A DNA stretch of 64,000 bases from Harmonia axyridis (Eukaryota > Arthropoda > Insecta > Coleoptera > Coccinellidae), in assembly GCF_914767665.1 (NCBI RefSeq), contig NC_059502.1, positions 32,940,812 to 33,004,811 of the forward strand, read 5' to 3'. Shown one piece after another: positions 42,794 to 53,877 of the stretch (position 1 is its first letter; every line of letters starts with the position of its first letter). The position numbers and the translations under genes were made by a program. Below the pieces are notes generated by a model. It made no database searches. It was not told where the DNA came from and saw only the letters and a program-made list of their open reading frames with translations.

Positions 42794-42953
42794 TGGGGCC
42801 CACAGACTAGCAACTTAGTCACTAACCAAGTTGACAACTAAGTTGGCAACTTGTATTATCAACCACCAACTAGTCCACACACGAGCAACTTAATCGCCAA
42901 CTTGAGAAGTTGTCAACTTGGTTGGCGACTAAGTTGTTCGTCTGTGGGCCCCA
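42794..42953. repeat. Palindromic GGGGCCC MITE, copy 2 (internally deleted)
   Basis: 160 bp of the same family 64 bp from copy 1. The outer arms are kept (CCCACAGACTAGCAAC and TTCGTCTGTGGGCCCC), but most of the inner right arm is missing. Confidence 0.85.
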
Positions 42954-43053
42954 TTAAAGATGTACGAGTTTTGAGTTCTTCTAATGCGGTGGCTGGGAAT
43001 CACAATTATATATAATATCATTTCTGGATCGCGTAAGGTGGTCATGTACAGTA

Positions 43054-43870
43054 CAGGGTGGGCAAATTTCGATGTTTTAGCACTACAACTTTTAAACCAG
43101 AGGAGATAGACAAAATCTGATACCTTCTTCCCGGTCTCTTTTTCTGAGAAACTAACAGGAGTAGTATTCATTTTTGGTCACCTTCTTTTGTTTTCGAGTT
43201 ATAAGCGAAAATTGTAAAAATGGCGATATCGAAAAACATTTATATCTCCGCTAATACTGATGACAGAGCTCTGAAATTAAAACATTTCACAGGCACTTTT
43301 TGACGTAGAATCCAGTGGCGTGCTCGTTTTTTCAAAAGGGTTTTTAATTACGAAGCTATGATCCAGAGATATGTTTTTTCAAATGGGAACACTAGATTAA
43401 TGTGCCATTTTTTGAAAGCTTAATTTTTCCTGATTTCAAAAATATATCATATAATATCGTATGGTTGTAAGTTATCAAAATAACTAACAGAAATTGATCA
43501 AAAACACTTTTCGCTCTCAATATTTCTATGGTTTCAACTGTTCAAGTGTCCTTCCATCAATCTGATTATTTCTATGCTATTTACTAATTTCTACGAAATT
43601 CAAATCTAGATATGTTTTATAAAAATAGTTTCTATAAGATGTTTTAATTTCAGAGCTCTATCATCAGTATAAGCGGAGATATAAATGTTTTTCGATATCG
43701 CAATTTTTCCAATTCTCGCTTATAATTCGAAAACAAAAGAAGGCGGCCGAAAATAAATACTACTCTTGTTAGTTTCTCAGAAAAAGAGACCGAGAATAGG
43801 GTATCAGATTTTGTCTATCTCCTCTGGTTTAAAAGTTGTAGTGCTAAAACATCGAAATTTGCCCACCCTG
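43054..43870. mobile_element. Foldback element with two 232-bp inverted arms
   Basis: Arms 43054-43285 and 43639-43870 are inverted copies of equal length with few mismatches, beginning CAGGGTGGGCAAATTTCG, each flanked outside by TA. The 353-bp centre has no ORF of note. The CAGGGTG start and TA flanks match the element at 19,481-21,394, although the rest of the arm differs. Non-autonomous. Confidence 0.85.
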
Positions 43871-45894
43871 TACATTAGAGTGTTTTGGAAGAGTTCTTTC
43901 TTTCCATGAACGTATAGGAATTACTCGAGCATGTAGCAGTATGGGACGTTATGTACTTAGTATTTTTTGAACATCGATAAGCAACTTATCATTTGATTAA
44001 CTCCGGATATCAACCTTATCGATTTTTTCTGTTTCAGAAAGACCCTGAGTGCATCCAACGATGCACTCCATATATATTCTTCATTTGTCTTATTGCAAAT
44101 AATGATGTGGAAAGCCTTTTACACAATTCTCAGTCACATGCTCAGTCCAAGTCAAATTTCCACTGATGCACATCCGGAGGAATATTTTCCATTGATATTC
44201 AAAAATATTCGTTCGTTCCTAAGTGCTTTGTATCATAATGCGATAATATGATCGATTGAAATAATCGATCAATTGAATGGTCAGTAATTTCATCCAGAGT
44301 GCTCGCCAAATACTCGAATATTTTAATGTTCTATGATTCTAATGTCGCTATTCTGCAGGAAGTTTGAAATTCTTATTTATTTCATATATACTGTACCCTG
44401 AAAGTTTCTAGGTCTTTCCGTTCGAGAGTTATAGTGTTTAAGGCCGGGCGGCCGACTAAATGCACAAAATCGAATATGAGGATGGATTCAAATATTACAG
44501 ACACTTTGACGATATTATAGATGATCTGTTTTTTATTATCATCAAACCTCTTCGAAAATAGTTATTTTATGCTAGAAGAGGAAGTAAGATGAAAACTCTG
44601 TGAATGTGACATTAGGTTTCAATTTCATGTTCTGCCCGGAGTGCGAATAAATTTGAAATGAGAGAATATAATATAGAATATACAAAATAATTTTAAAATG
44701 ATCCAACATTCAGTTCAAGTGTTTCCGCCCAAACACTCTTCAGGCAACATTACTTTGGTAACCCATTAATTGGAAGTTCTCGAATTCGAGGAAGTAATTA
44801 CTCCTAATTGAAAAGTATTGGAATTTTCTACACTGCTTAGTCGATAATTTAATTAATTGATCTTTCATGGAAAGTCAGCTGGAAAACCGTGGAGAAGAAC
44901 GTGGCTCCCTCTAACATTAATGGAAGTTAGACTACTTTATAAATTCCAATGGAATAGTTTTTTTCTCGTGACCGAGAAGTTGAGATTTATTGAAAGTAAT
45001 GAATGCAAAAGTTTCATTTGATTTCAGTGAAAGTATCTCAGTTTTCCAGTTATCGAGAGTTTTATAAAAATCGTCAAAATCTACACCTTTTTCATTGTTC
45101 GGAGTGCCACACCTACAAATGTTGTTTTTTTGTAATTCTTTTTTCGATCGAACATTACAGACGGATCACCCTACCTAACATGACCAAAGATTTTTCCAAG
45201 GTGCGTATGGTATGTTCAGAAAAATTGAATGGTTCCACCTTTTTAATTTTTTCAAATTTCGTCATCCAACTTGATCGTTTCTGCTATGAAAAAATTATAT
45301 CTGACTAACTCGGCATGTTATGCCAAAAGTGAGCCTTTTAAGTATAATTTTCGATGAAATATCACTTTCTGCTTGAAACTAAAAGTCGACATTTCAAGAA
45401 TTGTACTACTCAATGGTTCGTTTGGATGGTTGAGAATCCATAAACGAATAAAATTTCCAATTACCAATAATTAATGACACTGTGAAATGTCAAATTTAGT
45501 TATCCAAATATCGACTTATAGTTTCTTTCTATATTTTCCGGAAGTCATAGACTACTCCACTCAGTTAGGAATTGTGATTTTTCCTTAGTTTGAGTTTTTC
45601 CTTGATAACTCCTCTCAAATTTTTATATTCAGAATCAGAATAAATATTCAAAGATATAGGTGACCTATTCCTATTATTATTATCATCCCGACTGATTTCG
45701 GGAAATGGTGTATTATTTCTATTTTCTATAAAATATTTGATGGCTTTTTCGATCTGGCTACGTAGGTAGCTATTTTAACGTAGCAAATGAGAGGGTCTCA
45801 AGGTCATGTGTCTATTCTACATGATCACTCTAACTAGTAATAACATTGCTAAAATAAGAAAATGTAGTGAAAAATCAGTTGGTTCATATCATCT
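43871..45894. other. Intergenic, nothing recognised
   Basis: AT-rich. Near 44,396-44,470 a repeat-like CCTGAAAGTTTCTAGG and TTCGAGAGTTATAGTG motif recurs at about 28,190-28,230, which suggests a common insect repeat. Confidence 0.45.
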
Positions 45895-46268
45895 AGTTGA
45901 AGTCTATGAAACACTTCTGTTGGTGGAACCTTGTATATTAAATCATCTGGTTACATGTTTCGGCGTATTCGCCATTATTAAACCAAAGATTGATTTTTAA
46001 GGTTCCATAGTCATATAGAACCTGAGAGAATGGTTCGGATGCAGCAGCTCAGAACTATTTAGAGCGGCGGTTAACAAAATCCGCATTGCTATGATGGTTT
46101 CCAACCTTCGATAGGAGATGGAACTAGAAGAAGAAGAAGTCATGTTTTACTATAGTAGTCACAAAGTGAAAAATAAAGATCAAAAATACTACGGTCAAAA
46201 AGGCCGAAACATGATTTAATATGCAAGGTTCCACCAACAGAAGTATTTTATAGACTTTTCCTTCAACT
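45895..46268. repeat. Inverted repeat pair around a retrotransposon scrap
   Basis: 45895-45964 and 46203-46268 are inverted copies sharing ACTTCTGTTGGTGGAACCTT, ATATTAAATCAT and CATGTTTCGGC. The non-LTR remnant at 46027-46135 lies between them. The left arm carries a few extra bases. Confidence 0.7.
46027..46135 (+). pseudogene. 3' scrap of a non-LTR retrotransposon
   Basis: The frame reads REWFGCSSSELFRAAVNKIR then IAMMVSNLR and a stop, followed by GAGATGGAACTAGAAGAAGA. This is the C-terminal end plus GAA-rich tail that I associate with some insect RTE-like elements; very short. Confidence 0.4.
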
Positions 46269-46270
46269 TT

Positions 46271-49158
46271 ATACTCAACACTTCAAAATGTGATTTTATG
46301 AGATTAATATCATCTAGTTCTTTTCGTATTCCACCAAAAATGTTTGCTTCAGTATTATGAAGGTCTTTAGGATGCGGAATTTTTTTCTTCAGAACTCGGC
46401 GTTCAAAAGTAAATGGAGGAATAGATTTGATCGCAGAATATTCATCTTTGTTCACATGAGCCATAGAATTTTGCCAAACGTCATAGTCGAAATCATTAAA
46501 AAAACACAAAGAACTAAAAATACTGGTTAAAAATGCTCATATTATTACCCCTACGGACCACATTGTTCTATACGAATCATGAGAAAGTAATTTAGAAGTG
46601 ATAGATGCAGCCAATGAGTCTAACCAAAAATGTTCCCGAAGTGGAACGTGGACTATTCAGCCAATAGTAAAAATTATATCCAAACATTCTTGTTTCCAAG
46701 ATGATTTGGCAAATACCGGGATTCAGTTGAGAGTGTTGTTAGGAAATAATTTCACTGGCTCCAAAGGAATTTCTGGAAACTTGGACAACCCTTGTATAAT
46801 TGAAATATTCTGGCTTCCTCCAAGTGACTTTGGATATACTATGCACTGTACCTCCCGTCTTTCAAGTAACGGGATATCCCCACATCATACATGATGTCAG
46901 ACAAATCAGCTTCACGCTCTGGATACCTATCAGTCCGATTGAACAATACTTGACACTGATAAATGAGAGCCATATCAAAATTTCATCTAACTAATGATAA
47001 GACTGAAGTATAAACGTCTGATCACCGGCAGGTCATCAAATTCTATTGTGTTCCTGAGTACAAAGCCTAAAGTTTTACTGGCCGATGCACACAACTTCTA
47101 AAAACTATGGAAATAAATGCAAGGAATAGTCACGATCTCTTATTTAATGAAAAAAGTTTTGCAAGAAGAACGGAGTTTTACATAAAGTATCATTCTCATT
47201 ATGTACTTGTTCCTCTGATATCAAAAGAATCTAAATCTAGGTGCATAACTGAATTGGCCCATAATGATATACATAGTTATTTATAATACAAGTGCAGAAG
47301 GCATTTATATTCTTTCAGGAGTTCAACGAGAGTTAGAATAAGCTTTCGGTACGACTAATGAGTATTATACATTACTTTCTCTAGTTCATTCGACTTTTAT
47401 TGAAGTTAAGTAATAGAATATTTCCATAATATATCGTTTTAGTGATTTTTGTATTGAAAAATGTAGGTTCGCAAAACAGTTTTCTGTATCACAAATTTGA
47501 CAGATAATGAATGAATCCGTGGCAGGGGAGTCCCGAGTACCAAAAAATAATAATAAAATATAAACATGAAATCTTTGTGAATCTGGTCTCTGTTCAGCTC
47601 AAGTTTCTGCTGAATCAACATTTCTTTCGATTATAAAAAAAAATCATAAAACAAGAAGTAATAAAATAATGATTCATATAAACATAATATTATTGAAATC
47701 GAGACAACAGTTTTGGATTGCCCAATCGAGATTGAGTTTATAGTGCGCCAGATGAACAATAAACTATTTAATGAATTGTACGCATATTGAGTACTTGAAG
47801 TAACATAGAGCCCAATAAAAATTCGAATATCATCATGTTTTATATCCAAAGCGATTTCGGAGATCAAATAAACTTCAGCCTTAGATATATGGCAGAATTT
47901 GTTGCCTATAATAATTTGATTGATTACAAACATTTTCGATTCATTACCTCACTTGTATCAATCAGATGACATATTGTATTTCGCTGTAAATAGACGAGCG
48001 ATAAAAATTTAATTACTCCTAACTTTCCTTTCATACAAGTATTCCAATATATTCATCCACTATTTTGAACCTGGTCATAAATTACGAATTAAGTCTGAAC
48101 ATTTTGCATACAAGAATGTTTTCTACAATACATGAAGACGCTTGAAACGCTTGACTATTCTGAAGTGAGCAGCAACTTCGTTGAATATCAATATATGGAG
48201 TTCCACTTAGATATATCGTCGAGCCCCTAAGCATTGAAACATTCAAATATGAATTCGAAACTATCTTTAAAACTTTCGGGACAGTAATATGTTCCTTTAT
48301 AACTTTTTTCATAAGGTGCTCCCAAACAACTCAAAATCGTAATTTCAGTGTTCTCCACTCGTCACATCCAATTTGAATTTTGATGAATTTCCGAGACTTG
48401 ATAAAGAGAACATGATTTGAAATATTTTGATTAAGTTTCAAAATATTCGATTATTCTTCATTATTATAAATTCCACATATTCATCTGAATCATAATTGAA
48501 CAGACGAATATATTTTAGGAACAGTACCTACTGTCAGTTAAATAGCACCTTCCTACTGCAGAAGAATATATAGAAACTATGTTGGTAACGGAATTGTGAT
48601 TGAACGAGTAAGAATGTGATTTTAGAGTCATCGGCGAGTTCAATCTTCATTTTGTACTTAGTTGGTTCAGGTGAATATTTTTCTACTTCATAGTACTCCT
48701 AGTATGGAAATGCAACAGGTTTCATTTCTATTTAGTAGTTATATCTCACTTATTAGTTCAATATAATTCCATAAATAAAAACTTATCTTCAACCAAAGAC
48801 GAAATTATGGAAGGGGCTGAAAATATATCGATCGTTGGAAAATTCGGATCAACTGAAATTTGAACGGATTTAAGTATTAATTAAATATCGAAAATATTCT
48901 TGAAATAGTAATTTACGTAAGAAGTCCGGAAAATAGGGTTTTTTTGGACGAATAGACAAAATGTCGGTGAGTCCAAAAAAACCATTTTCGGGCGTGTTGC
49001 GTACAATATTTTTTCGGTAACCATGTAAAATAACACTATCGCTGCTGCTTTCCATATTTTATTGCGATTGCGATCAAAAAACATGTAAATTTTTGACAAC
49101 TAATTTCATATGAACTGTCAGCCGTTATCTCGGTTGTTATGGATTCTATGATTCTTTT
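46271..49158. other. Intergenic, no supported gene
   Basis: Contains a minus-strand 97-codon open frame at 46216-46509 (PPFTFERRVLKKKIPHP) that overlaps the inverted repeat and is not recognised. The rest is AT-rich without domain signal. Confidence 0.4.
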
Positions 49159-49200
49159 CCGGCCTAGTCCGGGAAGTACGTACTTTCCGGACTAGGCCGG
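49159..49200. repeat. GC-rich near-perfect palindrome 1
   Basis: 42 bp palindrome centred on ACGT: CCGGCCTAGTCCGGGAAGTA and its inverted copy with one mismatch pair. Stands out in AT-rich flanks. Confidence 0.9.
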
Positions 49201-49226
49201 GAAATGCTACTTTCTCAGAGAAAAAG

Positions 49227-49254
49227 CGTCCGGGAAGTGAGCACTTCCCGGACG
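49227..49254. repeat. GC-rich palindrome 2
   Basis: 28 bp: CGTCCGGGAAGTG, a two-base centre, then the inverted copy. Shares the CCGGGAAGT core with palindrome 1, 27 bp away. Confidence 0.9.
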
Positions 49255-49399
49255 GTTGCCGAAAAATATTATTGAAACAACTTGGAACACGAGCTTTTTA
49301 ATTCGTTAGACTGTTCAATTTGAAGAAAATATTTCATTGAGTCCACTTTCACAGCACCATGAATATAATTATGTTAAATTGAATACTATAATACGTATA

Positions 49400-49830
49400 C
49401 AGGGTCCTGCAATAGTGTGTTAGGCTTCCATAGCTTCAAAAATAGACGTTTTAGAAATTTAGTTGAAAAGCATCCCCTTTGTACTTTCGATTCTGCATCT
49501 CTGGAAATTATTTTCTGATATACAGGATTTTCCCTAATAAAATTATTCAACAAATTTTTTAAATGGAACACCCCTTATATTTTTGCATATTTTCAATGCT
49601 CTTCAATACCTCTATCATGATGCAAAATATTAGGGATATTTTTCCAACAGTACGGATCTTATTCTGAAAAAACTGCAAAATTTCGACGAAACAGTAGTTC
49701 GGTAAGAGCCCTTTACCGATTTCCAGAAGCGATAAAAATATGAATTTAATCAGAATTTCTTTTAACCTAAGCATTTGCCTAGTCATCGTTCGTAAATGAT
49801 CAATCTCTTTTATACAGGGTGTCTGTTATC
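49400..49830. repeat. CAGGGT-type transposon-end repeats
   Basis: TACAGGGTCCTG at 49398, an inverted GGAACACCCCTTA near 49563 and TACAGGGTGTCTG near 49813 resemble the short CAGGGTG termini of insect TIR elements. Between them, open minus-strand stretches are repeat-derived rather than genic. Boundaries are uncertain. Confidence 0.35.
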
Positions 49831-51054
49831 AATGTCCAAATATGAAGAATTTCAAATTGTTTTTTCTCGATTTTTTCAAATGTAACAAATGTATTTTTTT
49901 CCATGATGATGAAAAAATTGTATCAACACAAAAATTCCGAAATATACGTCTGTCTGTACTCTGTAAGTACATTCAGTTTTTCAATTTGTTAACCATTCAC
50001 TAAATTTGTACAGTTTTAGTTATTTTGAATACAATTTTTTCTCATCAGTGCCTTATAGTTAAAAAAAAATACTCATCACTTGTATATCTACTTCACAAAC
50101 ATTTCAATTGATGAATTTCAAAAGGATAAATTTAAAATATCTAAAATTGTTATTTCTATTGTAAATGTCGATTTGTATATGTAGTACACGAAAATAACAA
50201 GAAAAAATTTAGTTATATAATTTGTTAAACTTTTACTCAATTTGTACAGTTTTAGTTATATTGAATTTTCTTTTGGTTGGTTATTAATTTTGCCATTTTT
50301 GGAATTGGAATTGTATCCCAAGACAAAAATAAACCAAATATATCATAAAGATATATTATTTCGAAAGCAATGAACACAAAGTTGTCAGTTTTTTGATATT
50401 TATATTGCATTACCTTCAAATAGTCTCAATAAACTTTTATAATCTGAAGATATTTACTGTAGGTTGAGAATTCTCAAAAACAAACATATTGTAGACCATA
50501 TGTCAACCATAAAAGCAACACGTGCAAAATACCCTTGGTTCGAGAATATTCCATGGCGAAAATCCGCCTAAATTTCTAGGCACCACAGAATATTTTATGG
50601 GCGGTACGGCAAAGCATTTCATTAGACAAAGGATGGTACTTAGTAGGTACTTCCTTCATACCTCTGACATGCTAAGGGTGTGGTCCAGATGGAGGGGAAA
50701 AAATTAGATGACCATGGTGGAATAAGACGAGAGGGCAGTTAATGTTCAGTCAAGAGTTAAGAATTAACGGTCAGCGGTTAGATTTAAAGTTAAGACGAAG
50801 TCAAGAGTCTGTCAAGACATATTCAAACAGGTCACGAACTAAAATTAGAGGCGTCGCAAATTTTCTGAGTAAAAGGGATTACTGTGGTCTTGTTTTGTGG
50901 TTGATATTAACTCCACTAACAAGGATCGCTGCTGAATAATTCTAAGGCCATGCTGTAATGAATCCTACAAGGTGTCTCAAATTTAACCCTGACTATTAGA
51001 ACTATGTCATCTGCATATTATTTAGCTATCAAAATAGAGACATTTTTATGATAT
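49831..51054. other. Intergenic; one less AT-rich patch
   Basis: Mostly AT-rich. The stretch 50,520-50,945 has higher GC and direct GTTAAG and GTCAAGAG motifs reminiscent of LTR sequence, but I found no ends or coding region. Confidence 0.35.
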
Positions 51055-51056
51055 TA

Positions 51057-52141
51057 GGTGTACAACACTGCTTCCGCCGTTTTGCAATAGATGGCTGTAG
51101 TGGTAGTCGAAATAAATGGATCGTAGATGTCATATAATAAGCTTGGTTATTTGTAAACATTACGCCATAGAAATATTAGTCAGTTTGTATCGACATCAGA
51201 AAGTTATTCTCGATTAAACATGTCAGCTTACGAGCCAAATCCAGCAATTGCGGTAGGTTTTAATTTTCTGCTTCTATATGAATAAGGGTTGGGGCTCATC
51301 AAATGCTCTCAAATACCTATGATGAGGCCGCTATTGATGCAGAATTGGAGGCATTGATCAACACCTGTGTCAAACGCAACAAAAATTGGGAGGATCATTT
51401 GGAGCAACAAGCCATTTCAAAACTCCTGAAAGTCAGAAACAAGGAAATTGGGTGCCGTACGAGTTGAAGCCGAGAGATTTTGAAGGGAGTTTGTTTGCTC
51501 ACAAGGCAAAGGCGAAAGGATTTCCGCTTCGCATTGTGACTGGAGACAAAAAATGGGTTCAACCCGAGCATCCCGAGCATGCTTCCACGTCGACGGCCGA
51601 ACCGAATATTCACGGTTCCAAGGTCATGCTCACTATTTGGTGGTACCAGTTCGGCGTAGTGTGTTGTTAAAACCGACTGAAACAATCACAGTCAATCGTT
51701 ATCGAATCCAATTAAGGCGTTTGAGCCGAACATTGAAAGACGAACGGTCGCAATACAACGAGAGACATGATAAAGTGATTTTACAGCATGACAATACTCG
51801 TCCCTATGTTACGAAAGTGGTCAAGACATACTTGGAAACGTTGAAATGGGAAGTCCTACCCCACCCGTCGTATTCTCCAGCCGTTGCTCCCTGGGACTAT
51901 CACTTGTTTTGATCAATGACACACGGCCTTGCTGACCAGCACTTCCGGTCTTATGAAGAAGTGAAAAATTGGATCGATTCGTGGATCGCTTCAAAAGATG
52001 ACCAGGGGGATTTTTACGCTGCCCGAAAGATGGGAGGAGGTAGTGGCCAGCGACAATACTTTGAATCATAAATGTTTAACCAGTTTCTTATAATGAAGCC
52101 TCGAATTTCGGAAAAAAACGGCAGAAGCAAAGTTGTACGCC
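51057..52141 (+). mobile_element. Mariner element, internally deleted, TIRs and TA flanks present
   Basis: Ends GGTGTACAACACTGCTTCC and (inverted) GGCGTACAACTTTGCTTC are flanked by TA at 51055-51056 and 52142-52143. At 1,085 bp it is about 200 bp shorter than a typical mariner. The start ATG (MSAYEPN) at about 51,220 is kept, then a deletion fuses GAGGCCGCTATT directly to GATGCAGAATTG, removing helix-turn-helix coding. Downstream, WVPYELKPRDFEG, the catalytic RIVTGDKKW, ILQHDNTRPYVTK and APWDYHLF remain in shifted frames. Non-autonomous. Confidence 0.9.
51386..52070 (+). pseudogene. Mariner transposase remnant
   Basis: Three frame-shifted pieces carry the three catalytic Asp regions (TGDKKW, QHDNTRP, WDYHLF). 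A frame change near 51,665 and a stop right after HLF, then HGLADQHFRSYEEVKNWIDS in another frame, show it is dead. The same family recurs at 63,680-64,000. Confidence 0.88.
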
Positions 52142-52312
52142 TATGTAATATCACTTACGAAGAGCTTTGGCTCAGAGGTTATCACAAGAATCAATGTCCC
52201 CTATGATGCGATGATCTTCTCTTATGTTTTCCGCTTTTTTAAAGATTCGAGTTAATTTACAAGAGAGTAATAAACTATAGTATGAAATTTGTGGTGTTTT
52301 TTTTTTATTTTA

Positions 52313-53875
52313 CACTGATCAACAATTGCTAGGGATCACTTATGAACTTCTCTTCATTTGTATTTTTTTCAAGTTATCTCGTGAATATCTGTACATTATA
52401 TGTTCTCTAAGGAAAAAGTAAGATGTTTTGAGTTGATTATATCAAGGTCTTCCTCACTTCATCGGCTCTTGTTCACAAAATCTATTATTATCTGTAGGCT
52501 GTTACAGGTGGAGTGAAAAGCAATGTGGTATTTGTTATTAAATCTGTTTTTTTCTCTCGTTCAAACACATAAGGTGACAATAATTGAAGCAATGAGAACA
52601 ATATCAGCTTATCAGTCATGCCGAAAAGACGTTAGGCTCCTGTGCAACTGGACCAAATCATACGGTGGATACAGGAAGGTTTGTCCCAGCGAGAAGTGTC
52701 CAGGCGGTTGAATGTTTCGCAAAGTGTCGTGAGTCGGGTTTGGAATAGGTTCATCCAAAACGACTCAGTAGCTTATGTTCATGGGGGAGGTCGGCAGCGC
52801 AGTACAACAGCTGCCCAAGATCGTCTTTTGATCCTCAATGCTAGGAGAAATCCCACTTACCCTGCGTCGCGGCTCAATAGATCACTGAGAGTTGCAACAG
52901 GAGTTCTAATTTCGAACCAGACTGTAAGACGACGACTACATGTTCGTGGTTTGAGAGCACGTAGGAGGGTACAACATCCCCGTTTGAATAGGAAACACCG
53001 GGTTCATCGACGGCAATGGGCTGAGGAGCACCGCAATTGGACACTTGAAGATTGGAGCCGATGTTTATTCGTTTGGTCAACTCTGATGGACGTATTCTTG
53101 CTCGGAGGGAAAGAGGTCGAAGGTATGCAGAACAGTTTATGGTACCCACAACAGCTTTTGGCGGAGGTTCTATATGTGTATGGGGAGGCATTTGTTTGAA
53201 CCAACGCACAGAGTTGGTTTTTCTGCAGAACACCACCATGACCAGCCAGAGATATCACGATATGATTATTGAACCCATAATTGTTCCGTTTGAGGCTGCC
53301 GTGGGCGAGAATTTCATTTATATTGACGATAATGCCCGTCCACACCGTAGTCGTCTGGTTAATGAAGCGCTAGAAACTCATGCTATTGATAGGATGGACT
53401 GGCCAGCTCGCTCTCCAGACATGAATTGCATCGAACATGTCTGGTCTGAGATGTCTAGACAATTGTCAACCTTAGAACAACCGATCAATAACCTGGAGGA
53501 CCTTTCTAACGCTTTACGGGATATTTGGACGAATTTGCCCCAAAATTTTATAAATCGTTTGATCGAAAGTATGCCTCGTAGGGTAGAGTGCTTGAGACGA
53601 GCTCGTGGGGGACCAACTAGGTACTAGCTTAACCGAAACTTCAGCCTTCTTGTGGTTTCATCATGAAATTTTTATGTTATTCAAACACAGAATTTTGAGT
53701 GTTCCTAATAAAGTATTTTTTCTCTCCAACTTTTCATTTTTTCATTCTTTTCTCAAGTGAACCATATTATCAACTAAAAATACTCTGATATCTGACTGAA
53801 TTTATAATCTTGGAGCGAATATTTCAGAAATAAATTTAGAACAAGTAAGTGATCCCTATCAATTGTTGAGCAGTG
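52313..53875 (+). mobile_element. Tc1-like transposon with intact ends
   Basis: 1,563 bp. TIRs CACTGATCAACAATTGCTAG and the inverted right end (CACTGCTCAACAATTGATAG) continue as GGATCACTTA and are flanked by TA. It lies 170 bp from the mariner element. It carries one transposase gene with a disabling deletion. Confidence 0.93.
52600..53627 (+). pseudogene. Tc1-like transposase, first catalytic Asp deleted
   Basis: The N-terminal paired-type HTH domain reads LDQIIRWIQEGLSQREVSRR and QSVVSRVWNRF, with the GGGRQRSTT hook linker and a second HTH (ASRLNRSLRVATGVLISNQT). In the catalytic core the frame is lost at EDWSRCLF (about 53,070), where the segment bearing the first Asp should be, and resumes as LVNSDGRILARRERGRR. 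The rest is open to a stop at 53627 with the second Asp in YIDDNARPHRS, the Glu in NCIEHVWSEM and the end LRRARGGPTRY. The N-terminal start is also frame-disturbed near 52,640. A small deletion therefore removed the DDE core's first residue and shifted the frame. Confidence 0.9.
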
Positions 53876-53877
53876 TA

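Noticed and set aside
46216..46894. 97- and 98-codon ORFs
   Set aside because: The first runs out of an inverted repeat arm, neither has a recognisable domain, splice context or promoter, so I did not call genes.
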